Made by a program: the position numbers and the translations under genes
The notes under the pieces: generated by a model
The model's input: only the letters and a program-made list of their open reading frames with translations
What the model was told of the DNA's origin: nothing
The model's database searches: none
In this document: one piece after another, positions 32,504-45,294 of the stretch
Numbering within the stretch: the stretch's first letter is position 1
Layout of the letters: each line of letters starts with the position of its first letter
NCBI RefSeq assembly: GCF_947568225.1
Contig: NZ_CANOOQ010000001.1
Coordinates: 2,232,001 to 2,296,000 of the forward strand
Source of the DNA: Faecalispora anaeroviscerum
GTDB lineage: Bacteria; Bacillota; Clostridia; Oscillospirales; Acutalibacteraceae
Direction: 5' to 3'
Length of the DNA stretch: 64,000 nucleotides

Positions 32504-32836
32504 TTAAATACGAAAGCTGCTATTGCCAAAAAAGAATAAATAGACCAGTACAATTAAAAACGCCCAAGACAATACTTTTGGAACTTTTGAGTTTATAACA
32601 GAGAGAACATGATAGATTTGATTTCCCATCAGTTGCAGCTGCTCTTCTTCTGAGGGCGGCTTAATAGGGAGCTTTGTTCCTAAAATAAGCATAATGAGAT
32701 AAAGAATTAGAACAATCAAATATAAGCTCATCCTCAGTTCACCGGATACGATGGCAGTGACGAGCAAAACAGAAGAAAATACGATATAGAAAAAGACCAA
32801 TATTTGTAATACATAATATTTCGTTAACTTATTCAT
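32504..32836 (-). CDS. Small membrane protein, last gene of a mini-operon
   Basis: A 110-residue protein with three hydrophobic segments: LQILVFFYIVFSSVLLVTAIV, LYLIVLILYLIMLILG and VLSWAFLIVLVYLFFFG. A charged loop (PPSEEEQLQLMGNQIYHVL) lies before the third. GGAG lies nine bases before the ATG. It follows two still smaller frames on the same strand with tight spacing. A+T-rich codon use differs from the housekeeping genes nearby, suggesting recent acquisition. Function unknown. Confidence 0.55.
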   Translation of the reverse strand: MNKLTKYYVLQILVFFYIVFSSVLLVTAIVSGELRMSLYLIVLILYLIMLILGTKLPIKPPSEEEQLQLMGNQIYHVLSVINSKVPKVLSWAFLIVLVYLFFFGNSSFRI

Positions 32837-32851
32837 TTATATTACTCCATT

Positions 32852-32965
32852 TTACTGAAAGAAATTTTGTGAAGTATATTTGTATCCATTTACTATTGTA
32901 GGCCCATATACCCAGTTTGCAAACCCACCATTATTATAAGCATACACAACTTTATTGTAATTCAT
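32852..32965 (-). CDS. 37-residue peptide, middle gene of a mini-operon
   Basis: A frame too short for usual calling, starting MNYNKVVYAYNNGGFANWVY and continuing with GPTIVNGYKYTSQNFFQ. Its ATG overlaps the end of the preceding 61-residue frame by 14 bases and its stop lies 15 bases before the next gene. The Gly/Asn/Tyr-rich composition resembles secreted peptides or beta-structured modules. It might instead be the frameshifted end of the upstream gene. No family recognised. Confidence 0.35.
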   Translation of the reverse strand: MNYNKVVYAYNNGGFANWVYGPTIVNGYKYTSQNFFQ

Positions 32966-33137
32966 AGCCGTTATAACCTTGAGAAGAGGCATATAGCCCT
33001 GTAATTACTGAAACCAGTCCTACACATGCAAGAATGGGAATTTGTTTTTGTGCCAGAACTTTTGCAATGTCTTGTATTGACTCTCCGGGTGGGGCAATGT
33101 CAATAACGTATGTAATTAAGTCATTAAATACCTGCAA
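32952..33137 (-). CDS. Small hydrophobic protein, first gene of a mini-operon
   Basis: A 61-residue frame, MQVFNDLITYVIDIAPPGES then an amphipathic segment and one membrane helix (IPILACVGLVSVITGLYA), ending SSQGYNGYELQ. TTG start at 33137 with GAAGGA five bases before it. It overlaps the 37-residue frame that follows. The layout of a short soluble head plus one helix recalls small holin- or pilin-like proteins, but no match can be claimed. Confidence 0.4.
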   Translation of the reverse strand: MQVFNDLITYVIDIAPPGESIQDIAKVLAQKQIPILACVGLVSVITGLYASSQGYNGYELQ

Positions 33138-33287
33138 ATTTTTCCTTCTGCTAATATAACGTTTGAGACCTCCGTTTTGTTACAGATTTTCTGAAACATT
33201 TTAAATTATTTTTATAACAGCGCAGTGGAGGAAGGAATAAGAACCCAATCGCTTCTGCTTTTATATAGAAACAGGGGAGCGAAGAAA

Positions 33288-33327
33288 CAAAAAAAGGCCG
33301 GAGCTGCATGACACAGCCCCGGCCTTT
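33288..33327 (-). terminator. Terminator of sleB
   Basis: CAAAGGCCGG/CCGGCCTTT-type stem (33294-33327) followed on the minus strand by seven T residues. Confidence 0.8.
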
Positions 33328-33354
33328 GATGTTCTTCTGATATCTATATACAGT

Positions 33355-34107
33355 TTAGATTGCAAAGCGGTGTTTTCCAATGGTTGTGATGACCTTGCGG
33401 GAGAAGATCCACTTGCTTGTTGATTTTTCGGGATTATAATAATAGATCGCTCCACCGGAAGGGTCGGTGCCGTTAATGGCGTCGCGCGCCGCCTTATATG
33501 CTGAGTCCGCCACCGGCGCGTTGATGCCGCCGTCATTCAGGCATGAGAACGCTCCCGGCTGGTAAATCACACCCGCCAGCGTATTGGGGAACGAGGGGTG
33601 TGTGATGCGGTTCAGGATCACCGCGGCTACCGCAACCTGACCGGCGTAAGGCTCGCCGCGTGATTCCGCGGAGACGACGCGCGCCAGCAGATCGATGTCG
33701 CTGCTGCTGTATTGTCCCTGCCCTCCGCCGGAATCGCCGGAGGAAGAGGAGGACGAAATCCCCATTGCCTTCAGCGTCTGCGGACCCGCAATTCCGTCTG
33801 CCGTTAAATTGTTCTTTTTCTGGAACTTAATGACCGCCTGCTTTGTCTGTTCGCCGAAGATGCCGTCTGCGCTGCCGGAGTAATAGCCCCAGCTTTTTAG
33901 TTTAGTTTGAATCTGCTTGACCTCATCACCGCGCGAACCAACTCTCGAAAGCGTTTCTACGGATGCTGCGCTGCGCAGACGTGTGACTGCCTGTTCTCCC
34001 ACGCCGCTGACTACGGAGATCATCAGCAGGTTTACCAGCAGTATCATTAGAATGCGCCAGATGTATTTCCCGAATTCTTTAAATTCTCTTTTTTGAGCGT
34101 GTTTCAT
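33355..34107 (-). CDS. sleB: Spore cortex-lytic enzyme SleB
   Basis: SleB is a lytic transglycosylase that degrades spore cortex at germination. The 250-residue product has an N-terminal membrane helix (about WRILMILLVNLLMISVV), a peptidoglycan-binding domain (GSRGDEVKQIQTKLKSWGYY, DGIFGEQTKQAVIKFQ, DGIAGPQTLKAMG), a Ser/Gly linker and the hydrolase_2 domain (LLARVVSAESRGEPYAGQVA without break, with Glu at SAESRGE). The C-terminal block is typical (GAIYYYNPEKSTSKWIFSR). Start: ATG at 34107, or a GTG at 34116; neither has a strong ribosome site. Its presence marks a spore former. Confidence 0.9.
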   Translation of the reverse strand: MKHAQKREFKEFGKYIWRILMILLVNLLMISVVSGVGEQAVTRLRSAASVETLSRVGSRGDEVKQIQTKLKSWGYYSGSADGIFGEQTKQAVIKFQKKNNLTADGIAGPQTLKAMGISSSSSSGDSGGGQGQYSSSDIDLLARVVSAESRGEPYAGQVAVAAVILNRITHPSFPNTLAGVIYQPGAFSCLNDGGINAPVADSAYKAARDAINGTDPSGGAIYYYNPEKSTSKWIFSRKVITTIGKHRFAI

Positions 34108-34308
34108 TGTTATCACAATCCATTCTTTCAGTGCTTACCAAAAGAATTCCCATACGGAGCGGATTTATTCAGGAAAGCAAAGCGCCTGTTTTTCACGGGA
34201 ACAGATTTCTTTTTTACCCCGAAAGGGCGAAAAATGGCTTAAAACCTGGAGAAATAGGTCGAAAAACAAACTTTTTTAAAAAAACCCGAAAAAACTTTAA
34301 AAAAAGCA

Positions 34309-34337
34309 TTGACAATAGGTGAATGGTTTGGTATTAT
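34309..34337 (+). promoter_or_regulatory. rRNA operon promoter
   Basis: TTGACA (34309-34314), 17-nt spacer, TATTAT (34332-34337), preceded by A/T tracts typical of an UP element. The 34117-34308 stretch before it holds only A+T-rich DNA; the 260-nt leader up to 16S carries rRNA processing sequences. Confidence 0.85.
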
Positions 34338-34599
34338 AGTCAAGCGCCTTACAGAACGGCGCACGAAACGAAAGGCCGCAAAGCCCGGTAGAATCGGACA
34401 GGACCTTGAAAATTAAACAACGAGAAAGACAAGAAGGAACCCGTAATTTTTGAGAGAAAGCTTCTTGAAAAAGAAGTGAGTACTTCCGGATAAGAGTTCT
34501 CAGAACTCTATAAAAACTGAGAAACGCGAAAGCGTACTAATTGAGCAGATAAAATGCTCTAAAATAGATTAGATTGACTTCGGTCATTTTAATACAATA

Positions 34600-36120
<1,521 letters not shown>

Positions 36121-36279
36121 TGGAGACTTGATGGAGCTAAGGCTTCGTCAGACATCCAAGGTCAGGATTACGGAACCTAGTCTACTATCGTTGTTTAATT
36201 TTGAAGGCCCTGAAAAGGGACTTCAGGAAATGAAAGAAATCGAAACAGCAGAACGAAGCCTTAGTGTTCAATAGAATAT

Positions 36280-36355
36280 GGGGGTGTAGCTCAGCTGGGA
36301 GAGCACCTGCTTTGCAAGCAGGGGGTCATCGGTTCGATTCCGTTCATCTCCACCA
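36280..36355 (+). tRNA. tRNA-Ala (TGC anticodon)
   Basis: Acceptor GGGGGTG/CATCTCC with G-U pairs, anticodon loop TTTGCAA, T arm CGGTTCGATTCCG, encoded CCA. Lies in the 16S-23S spacer. Confidence 0.93.
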
Positions 36356-36425
36356 CCAGACTTAGTCTGGAACAAAACGGGTAACAGAGGCAAGCGAGAA
36401 GCCGACGGCCTCTAGCCGAAGATAT

Positions 36426-36502
36426 GGGCTCATAGCTCAGCTGGTTAGAGCACACGCCTGATAAGCGTGAGGTCGGTGGTTCGAGTCCACTTGAGCCCAC
36501 CA
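36426..36502 (+). tRNA. tRNA-Ile (GAT anticodon)
   Basis: Acceptor GGGCTCA/TGAGCCC, anticodon loop CTGATAA, T arm TGGTTCGAGTCCA, encoded CCA. Second spacer tRNA. Confidence 0.94.
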
Positions 36503-36767
36503 CCAAGCTACGCTTGGAAACAACTGCATAATGCAGGGCACAACGGCAGTTTGGTTGTGAACGCGACTGTGAGGAATTTTCCTCGGAATCGACGATCGCG
36601 ACTAAAAAGTGCACGAGTGCACCGGACATTGAAAACTGAATAAAGAAAAGAAGCAGATAAAGCGAGAAAAATTGTTTTTTATCTAAATCTACAATTTACC
36701 AAACAATGCAGTTCTATCGAGTTCAGGACTGTATTGTATAGAACAAAGCAAGAACCAAGAATCACAT

Positions 36768-39602
<2,835 letters not shown>

Positions 39603-39687
39603 TTAATCTTGGTTAATGCCTTGCTCAATCGCTTTCTTCTGTTTCTTCTTTATTCAGTTTTCAGTGCCCGAAATAATATTGTATTTT

Positions 39688-39722
39688 ACGAGAGCAATTT
39701 TGCTCTCGTTTTTTATTTTTGA
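39688..39722 (+). terminator. rRNA operon terminator
   Basis: ACGAGAGCAA/TTGCTCTCGT stem with short loop and TTTTTTATTTTT, 85 bases after 23S. Confidence 0.88.
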
Positions 39723-39805
39723 TTTGCACTTGGCCCCCTATGGAGCCGGTGCTTTTTCTTATTATAGAGCGTTTTTTATGAAAATCACTTTGCCTCTTGC
39801 TTCAA

Positions 39806-39868
39806 TAAATTTGACAAGTATAATTTAATTAATGTCTTGCATACTTGACAAATTGCAGCTCCGTATGC
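39806..39868 (+). promoter_or_regulatory. Promoter and inverted repeat upstream of the DUF6442-type gene
   Basis: Two TTGACA elements occur (39810 and 39845 regions), the second with TATTGT 18 bases on. CAAGTAT and ATACTTG form an inverted repeat across the region, a candidate operator for the HTH protein encoded downstream. Confidence 0.4.
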
Positions 39869-39908
39869 TATTGTGTATTTGCAATTACAGCAAAGGAGAC
39901 AGTATCAA

Positions 39909-40220
39909 ATGGATCGAAATCTTATTTTAAATACCAATAAAAAGGCACGTATCCGCGATGAAGGCACAGAGTTCGTAGACAACCGCGCAAGGCAAAAGGG
40001 TGAGTTCGTGCTGATGTGCTTTATGGCTCTACTCATGGGGTACAACCTTTTTAAGGGAATACACAGCTACGATTTAATGACGGTCTTTTGGGCTTACACC
40101 GCTGTGACCAATTTGTATAAATACAAAGAATATCACCAGAAGGCTGATCTGGTCGCCGCAATTGGTGGTATCGTAGCTGCGCTTGGTTTTTTGCTTTCTT
40201 ATCTCCTTGAGACATGGTGA
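39909..40220 (+). CDS. DUF6442-like membrane protein
   Basis: A 103-residue protein: a charged N-terminus (NTNKKARIRDEGTEFVDNRA) then three or four hydrophobic segments (VLMCFMALLMGYNLF, MTVFWAYTAVTNLY, LVAAIGGIVAALGFLLSYLL). The layout matches DUF6442 proteins, which occur next to small HTH regulators in Firmicutes. The ATG at 39909 lies ten bases after AAAGGAG. It overlaps the following HTH gene region by its stop (TGA within the leader). Function unknown. Confidence 0.65.
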   Translation: MDRNLILNTNKKARIRDEGTEFVDNRARQKGEFVLMCFMALLMGYNLFKGIHSYDLMTVFWAYTAVTNLYKYKEYHQKADLVAAIGGIVAALGFLLSYLLETW

Positions 40221-40225
40221 GAAAT

Positions 40226-40489
40226 ATGGAGCAGGAACTGATCTTTAAAAACCGCATCCGCATGTGGCGGGCGGAAAAACGTATTTCACAGGGCGATCTG
40301 GCAGAGCTGGTGGGCGTGTCGCGTCAGACGATCAGCTCGATTGAGAACCTGCAGTTTTGCCCCAGCGCGCGCCTGGCACTGCTCATTTGTGTGGCTCTGG
40401 AAAAGACCTTTGAAGAGGTATTTTACTTTAACTTGGAACAGCCTGTGCCGCTCAAACCCAGAGAAAGCTCAATACCGGAAGAACCATAA
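40226..40489 (+). CDS. XRE-family HTH regulator
   Basis: An 87-residue protein with a helix-turn-helix of the Cro/CI type: NRIRMWRAEKRISQGDLAEL, VGVSRQTISSIENLQFCPS and LALLICVALEKTFEEVFYF, then a short proline-rich tail. This is the YgzD-like group of minimal regulators. ATG at 40226 has GGTGAG before it; an ATG at 40214 is in frame. It is coupled to the membrane protein gene upstream. The pair recurs, in reverse order, at 47294-47967. Confidence 0.82.
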   Translation: MEQELIFKNRIRMWRAEKRISQGDLAELVGVSRQTISSIENLQFCPSARLALLICVALEKTFEEVFYFNLEQPVPLKPRESSIPEEP

Positions 40490-40561
40490 AACATACTGAA
40501 CGTAGTGTGATCGGAATAGATCCATTAAGTATTACAGATGCTTAGGAAATTTTGCCGTTCC

Positions 40562-40590
40562 TTGACATTTCAGTATGCTTCCTGTATCTT
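40562..40590 (+). promoter_or_regulatory. ABC exporter promoter
   Basis: TTGACA (40562-40567), 17-nt spacer, TATCTT (40585-40590), 55 bases before the ABC ATPase start. Confidence 0.7.
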
Positions 40591-40644
40591 TAAGATGAAT
40601 CAAAAATGAGAGAGTTGTCTCATACGAGAATGAAAGGAAACAAT

Positions 40645-41361
40645 ATGCTGACAGTTTCGAATCTAACAAAAAGATATGACAGCCTGCTCGCAAACGACGA
40701 CGTGAACTTTGAGGTACAGCCGGGCGAGATTGCGGTGCTGATGGGCCCGAACGGCGCAGGAAAATCAACGACGATTAAATGTATCGCGGGGCTGCTCCGC
40801 TTTCATGGAAGCATTTTAATCTGCGGGGTGCCGAACAAAAAAGAGGCGGCACGACGCGTATTTGGATATGTGCCGGAACTGCCCGCGCTGTTTCCACTTT
40901 TGACGGTGTGGGAGCACATCGAGTTTATTTCCCGGGCGTATCAACTGCAGAATTGGCAGGAGCGTGCCGAGGCGCTGCTGGATAGAATGGAGCTGACCGA
41001 TAAAAAGGAAAAGCTGGGGCAGGAGCTTTCCAAAGGAATGCAGCAGAAGCTAAGCCTTTGCTGCGCTCTTTTGCCGCAGCCAAAGGTAATTATGCTGGAT
41101 GAGCCGCTGGTGGGTTTGGATCCGCATGCGATTAAGGAGCTGAAAACCATCCTGATGGAGCTGCGAGATCAGGGCTGCGCCGTGCTGCTTAGCACGCATA
41201 TGCTCGACAGCGTCGCTGAGTTCTGGGATAAGGCCCTGATTATGAAATCCGGGAAGATCATGACGATCCGTACCCGCACGGAGATTGAGCAAAGCGGAGA
41301 AAATCTGGAGCAGCTCTTCTTCTCCATTACGGAAAATGGAGACGGAGGTACCGCAGAATGA
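40645..41361 (+). CDS. ABC transporter ATP-binding protein
   Basis: A 238-residue nucleotide-binding protein with Walker A GPNGAGKST, Q-loop region FGYVPELPALFPLLTVWEHI, signature ELSKGMQQKLSLC, Walker B VIMLDEPLVGLDP and H-loop LLSTHMLD. AAAGGA seven bases before the ATG at 40645 sets the start; an in-frame codon at 40606 overlaps the promoter region. It overlaps the permease gene by four bases. Together they form an ABC-2-like exporter; the substrate cannot be told. Confidence 0.92.
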   Translation: MLTVSNLTKRYDSLLANDDVNFEVQPGEIAVLMGPNGAGKSTTIKCIAGLLRFHGSILICGVPNKKEAARRVFGYVPELPALFPLLTVWEHIEFISRAYQLQNWQERAEALLDRMELTDKKEKLGQELSKGMQQKLSLCCALLPQPKVIMLDEPLVGLDPHAIKELKTILMELRDQGCAVLLSTHMLDSVAEFWDKALIMKSGKIMTIRTRTEIEQSGENLEQLFFSITENGDGGTAE

Positions 41362-42959
41362 GATCCATTTGCTACCTAAGTTATTGTCAGGCGAAAAATT
41401 CGCTGCTGGACATGCTCCGACACCCTGCCAAACTGATTGCATATCTGTTTGTGATAGCAATGATCGTGTTTTCGGTATTTACTAAGCAGAGCAGCACCGA
41501 TATGGTGAGTGTTCCTGATACCCGGCTAATCCAAGGGGTTTATTTTTTTATTCTTCTGGGACTGCTGATGATGATTCTGCAGTCTGGGCTTAAATCCGGC
41601 TCCACATTTTTCAGTATGCCAGACGTGAATCTGCTGTTTGTTTCGCCGCTGCGACCGAATTTGATTTTGGCCTATGGGCTGGTAAAGCAGATGACCTCGA
41701 TGATTCTGGTGGTAGTGTTCCTGATGCTGTATTCCCCGATGCTGATGGAAATGTTCGACCTGACGCCGTGGCAAATTTTTATGATGATTGTCGGCCTGGC
41801 TTTTCTGCTGATTCTCGCGCAGATTTTATCTATGTTACTGTATAACATCAGCAATGGCAGCCCGGCGCGGCGCAGGGTGATCAGCTCTGCGGTTTACGGC
41901 GCGGCTGCTCTGCCGACTCTTTTTGTGGCTGCGAACGCACTTCGCTCCGAAAATGTGTATCAGGGTGCCTTGCAGGCCGGGTCATCGCCGCTGCTCGACG
42001 CATTCCCGGTGGCGGGATGGATTCGCGGCGCGATTTTTGGCGCGGTTTCCGGCCCCGGCGGCCAAATGTGGCTTTACACCGCACTGATTCTAGTGATCAC
42101 TGTTGTCAGTTTGATTCTGCTCGTCAAAGGCAATCCCGATTACTACGAGGATGTGCTGCAAAGCACAGAGGTTACCTATGAGGCGATGCAGGAGAAGAAG
42201 GCAAATGAAAACGGCGCAGGCCTGGCGCGGTTCCGTAACCGTCACGCCGTAAAAAAAGGCGGGTTTCGTGGCGGGTGGGGAGCCAGCACTTTCTTTTATA
42301 AGCAGCTGTGTGAAATGCGCCGCAAAAATCGCTTTGGCTTTCTGACCACCTCCACCATCATGGTCGTGCTGATCGCAGTTGGAATGGCGATCTTTCTGGA
42401 ACGCATCTCGCGCGGTGACAGCGACCCGATGGATGCGGAGGCAATGTATGCTTCCGTATTGTCGACAGAAATTTATTTGTTGTTCTTTTTTCAGGCGGCA
42501 GCCGATTGGGTGTCGGAGCTGAAAAAGCCGTATATCTATCTTGTACCGGCGTCCTCGCTGTCCAGATTAATTTGGGCCAGCGCCACCACGTTGGCAAAAC
42601 CTCTTGTCGATGGTGCTTTAGCATTTACGGTGCTGTGGCTGTATCTTCGGGTCAGTCCAATCATCTGGATCTGCTCCATTTTGATGTACGCGAGCTTTGG
42701 ATTCCTGTTTACATCAACAAGCATTCTGTTCTTCCGTTTGTTTGGTCAACCTGCGCCGAGAGGGTTACTCGCGTTCCTGCAGCTGCTCATTTTGCTTGCG
42801 CTGGCGATTCCGGGCGGACTCCTTGCGTTGATTGCCCTTGTGGCATTGCATCTGCCCTGGTATTTGGCGGGAATCGCGTTTTCTGTCGGGTGTATTCTTG
42901 TCACACTGGGTATTTATTCTGCTTGCCACAATATTCTGGAAGCTCCAGAAATGCGGTAA
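41358..42959 (+). CDS. Putative ABC exporter permease
   Basis: A 533-residue integral membrane protein with about twelve hydrophobic segments and a soluble stretch near residues 255-320 (YYEDVLQSTEVTYEAMQEKK). The opening CYLSYCQAKNSLLDMLRHPA and the block SMPDVNLLFVSPLRPN fit the putative ABC exporter family (PF16962 type), which pairs with a single ATPase as here. ATGA overlap with the ATPase indicates coupling. Possible roles include peptide or antibiotic export, but the sequence gives no direct hint. Confidence 0.85.
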   Translation: MRSICYLSYCQAKNSLLDMLRHPAKLIAYLFVIAMIVFSVFTKQSSTDMVSVPDTRLIQGVYFFILLGLLMMILQSGLKSGSTFFSMPDVNLLFVSPLRPNLILAYGLVKQMTSMILVVVFLMLYSPMLMEMFDLTPWQIFMMIVGLAFLLILAQILSMLLYNISNGSPARRRVISSAVYGAAALPTLFVAANALRSENVYQGALQAGSSPLLDAFPVAGWIRGAIFGAVSGPGGQMWLYTALILVITVVSLILLVKGNPDYYEDVLQSTEVTYEAMQEKKANENGAGLARFRNRHAVKKGGFRGGWGASTFFYKQLCEMRRKNRFGFLTTSTIMVVLIAVGMAIFLERISRGDSDPMDAEAMYASVLSTEIYLLFFFQAAADWVSELKKPYIYLVPASSLSRLIWASATTLAKPLVDGALAFTVLWLYLRVSPIIWICSILMYASFGFLFTSTSILFFRLFGQPAPRGLLAFLQLLILLALAIPGGLLALIALVALHLPWYLAGIAFSVGCILVTLGIYSACHNILEAPEMR

Positions 42960-42987
42960 ACTTGATTTGAGCTTGATTTTTAAAGAT

Positions 42988-43026
42988 AGGCACGCAGGCG
43001 GTAGCTCCTGCGTGCCTTGTCTTTTC
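42988..43026 (+). terminator. Terminator of the ABC exporter operon
   Basis: GGCACGCAGG and CCTGCGTGCC around CGGTAGCT, followed by TTGTCTTTTC. Confidence 0.85.
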
Positions 43027-43055
43027 TGTGAAGGTTTCTGCAATGTGCGAGTAGG

Positions 43056-43545
43056 CGCACCCTTTCCGAGCGCTCTCGTTGGCTTGGAGAGAGGAGGCGC
43101 TTCGCGCGGGTTCTTTTTCCTCTCTCGCTTTCACGCGAGAGGAATTATTTTTTATCGCGGTTCCCGCAAGGGAAATTCTGCTGGCGCAGGGCTTGCCCCT
43201 CAGGCCGGGGCATGTTGTTTTTTTCTCGCTTTGGCGAGAGAGAAATTATTTTTTATCGCAGTTCCCGCAGGGAAAATTCTGCTTGCGCAGAGCATTGCCC
43301 CTCATGCCGGGGCGGGCACTTACTTTCGTGAAAGGACGAAAGTAAGCAAAGGCCTTCCAAGGGGAGAGTTTCGATTCTCTCCCCTTGGATCCCCTCTCAA
43401 CGACCAAAGGCTCTGCCTTTGAAAACCGGGAGGAGCTCCCGCTCTGGAGCAAATTTTCCGCACAGGAACAAGCTTGTGCGCGCAGCTTGTGCGTAAGAAA
43501 GCTTAGATGCCTGCAAAGACAAAAAAGAACCTCTGCGCTAACAGT
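43056..43545. repeat. Dispersed mosaic repeat, locus B, long unit
   Basis: This unit of about 490 bp runs from CGAGCGCTCTCGTTGGCT to GCGCTAACAG and is nearly identical by eye to 60743-61225. It includes two or three tandem blocks of TTTTTTATCGCGGTTCCCGC-type sequence, GCCCCTCATGCCGGGGCGGG, and a perfect hairpin CCAAGGGGAGA/TCTCCCCTTGG near 43359. Open frames occur on both strands but none has gene features. Confidence 0.85.
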
Positions 43546-43551
43546 GCTCCC

Positions 43552-44085
43552 GTGCCTTGCGCGGCGAAGCCGCACCCAAAAAACTGCGAGCCAACGAGAG
43601 CGCTCTGAAAATGCCCGCCGACAGACGGGACAGCAAGACTTATATTCAGATGAAGCTCGGAGAGTGGGCATTTTCAATGGAGTGCCTTACGGTCAGCTTT
43701 TGTTTGCACTGTCGGGAGCTGTTTCCCAAACGGATTCCAAAGGTGTCCTTTGGCGAGCCTTTGCTTCCTTTCGCCTCGTCGCGAAAGGAAGTGCCCGCCC
43801 CGGCATGAGGGGCAAGCCTTGCGCCAGCAGAATTTCCATGGAGAACCCCCGGAGAAAAAAACGAAGTCTCTTACGAAAAAAGGTGAAAAGCTAGCCCCGG
43901 CACGAGGGGCAAACCCTGCGCCAGCAGAATCTCCACGGGGAATCCCCGAGAAAAAACAAATTCTTTTACATTGCGCACGAGCCTTGTTTTGTGGGAATAG
44001 GCATTTTCCATTCCCGTTCGGCGTCGCACCCTTTCCGAGCGCTCTCGTTGGCTCGGGGAGGGGCGGCGCTCTGTTGGTGCCTGCC
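43552..44085. repeat. Dispersed mosaic repeat, locus B, second unit
   Basis: Starting at GCGAAGCCGCACCCAAAAAA (43564) this copies the locus A unit (GAAAATGCCCGCCGAC, GTGGGCATTTTC, ACGGATTCCAAAGGTGTCC, GCCCCGGCATGAGGGGCAAG), followed by a second partial tail and an inverted CGAGCGCTCTCGTTGGCTCG end near 44036. It reaches to 160 bases before the 5S promoter. Confidence 0.8.
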
Positions 44086-44248
44086 TCGCAGTAGATAAGT
44101 CTGTACTGAATCATGTTTCGCAGAAAGAGAAAAAGTCTTGGGGTTCTGTATTTGAATGCAAAAATCACTTTCTGCGACACGTTCTGCCGCAGAAAACGGG
44201 GTCTGAAACGCAAAATGAAAGTTTTTAAAAAATAATTTAAAAAAACAC

Positions 44249-44277
44249 TTGCATTTTGTCTGACACTGTGATATTAT
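44249..44277 (+). promoter_or_regulatory. 5S rRNA promoter, rrn-like
   Basis: TTGCAT (44249-44254), 17-nt spacer, TATTAT (44272-44277). The context (TTTAAAAAAAC before, AATCAAG after) matches the 16S operon promoter at 34309-34337. Confidence 0.75.
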
Positions 44278-44312
44278 AATCAAGTCGCAAAGAGCGGCAA
44301 CGAAAATGAATA

Positions 44313-44429
<117 letters not shown>

Positions 44430-44438
44430 CCATAAAAG

Positions 44439-44468
44439 CAGCCACCCAATAGGGTGGTTGTTTTTTTA
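44439..44468 (+). terminator. 5S rRNA terminator
   Basis: AGCCACCC/GGGTGGTT stem with AATA loop and seven T residues. Confidence 0.88.
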
Positions 44469-44500
44469 TCTCAAAAGCAATGTTAGAAAAATTGAAATAG

Positions 44501-44538
44501 GTAAAAAAATTGCTCCGGAACTCCGGAGCAATTTTTTA
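44501..44538. terminator. bioY terminator, bidirectional
   Basis: AAATTGCTCCGG-AACT-CCGGAGCAATTT with A run on one side and T run on the other; serves bioY on the minus strand. Confidence 0.85.
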
Positions 44539-44560
44539 TGTTGTGATAGATGATATTCGA

Positions 44561-45109
44561 TTAGGTAAGAGGGAGCAGCTTTGCGTGGTACAAAGCCTTT
44601 TTCAGAGCAAGAGTCGCTGCTGCGGCAAATGCGATTTTTGCCAGATCTAACGGAATAAACGGAAGCACCGTCAAAGTAAGTGCTTTTGTCAGATCTGCGT
44701 GAGCCACGGCCATAAACATCAAGCAGCCGGCTGTGTAGCAGATCACAAGAGCAACCGCAAAGGCGATTACCAGAGAATAAAAGCGATTCTGCGGCAGCTT
44801 TTCTAGAAGAAGCGCAATCACAAACGCCATGACTGGAAAGACTAGCAAAAATCCGCCTGTCGGCCCCACCAGAACGCCCAGTCCGCCGCGGAACTGGCTG
44901 AAAACCGGCAGGCCCGCAGCTCCCAGCATCAAATAAACAATAAGTGCGCTGAACGCGTTTCTTTTCGGCAGCAGAGCACCGCACAGATAAATCGGGATCA
45001 TCGCCAGCGAAATCGGAATCGGTGTAAACGGGAGCACAATTACCAATGGCCCCAAAACCATTGTAAGCGCTGTAAACATAGCGGTCAGCGCCAAATTTTT
45101 TGTCTTCAT
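44561..45109 (-). CDS. bioY: Biotin transporter BioY
   Basis: BioY is the biotin-binding membrane component of an ECF-type transporter. The 182-residue protein has six hydrophobic segments. The family motifs are present: the N-terminal TAMFTALTMVLGPLVI, a LGAAGLPVFSQFRGGLGVLV region (GLPVF-GGxGxLxGPTGGF) and the helix ending LPFIPLDLAKI. AGGAGG precedes the ATG. The promoter carries a BirA-type operator, so expression should rise when biotin is short. No EcfA/EcfT genes are adjacent, so it probably uses a shared energising module. Confidence 0.92.
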   Translation of the reverse strand: MKTKNLALTAMFTALTMVLGPLVIVLPFTPIPISLAMIPIYLCGALLPKRNAFSALIVYLMLGAAGLPVFSQFRGGLGVLVGPTGGFLLVFPVMAFVIALLLEKLPQNRFYSLVIAFAVALVICYTAGCLMFMAVAHADLTKALTLTVLPFIPLDLAKIAFAAAATLALKKALYHAKLLPLT

Positions 45110-45133
45110 CTTTAAGACCTCCTCATAAACTGT

Positions 45134-45162
45134 ATTATACAGAAAGGTGTCTGGATTGTCAA
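45134..45162 (-). promoter_or_regulatory. bioY promoter
   Basis: Minus strand TTGACA (45162-45157), 17-nt spacer, TATAAT (45139-45134): a perfect consensus promoter, overlapped by the BirA-type operator. Confidence 0.9.
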
Positions 45163-45189
45163 CATATTGTTGTTATTATGGTTGACAAT
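45155..45189. promoter_or_regulatory. BirA operator
   Basis: ATTGTCAAC-N17-GTTGACAAT, a perfect inverted repeat of the biotin repressor type (TTGTTAAC spaced from GTTAACAA in Firmicutes). It covers the -35 element of bioY. Confidence 0.85.
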
Positions 45190-45294
45190 GATGGTTACAA
45201 AAACGTTTCTTGTAGTTCTTGATTTTTTAGTGTAAAATGCTAATACTGCAAATTATATTCAATACTAGGATCTTTTTAGGAAAGGATGAGCACA

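Noticed and set aside
32852..32965. Class IIa bacteriocin identity for the 37-residue peptide
   Set aside because: It lacks the YGNGV motif, cysteines and a double-glycine leader.
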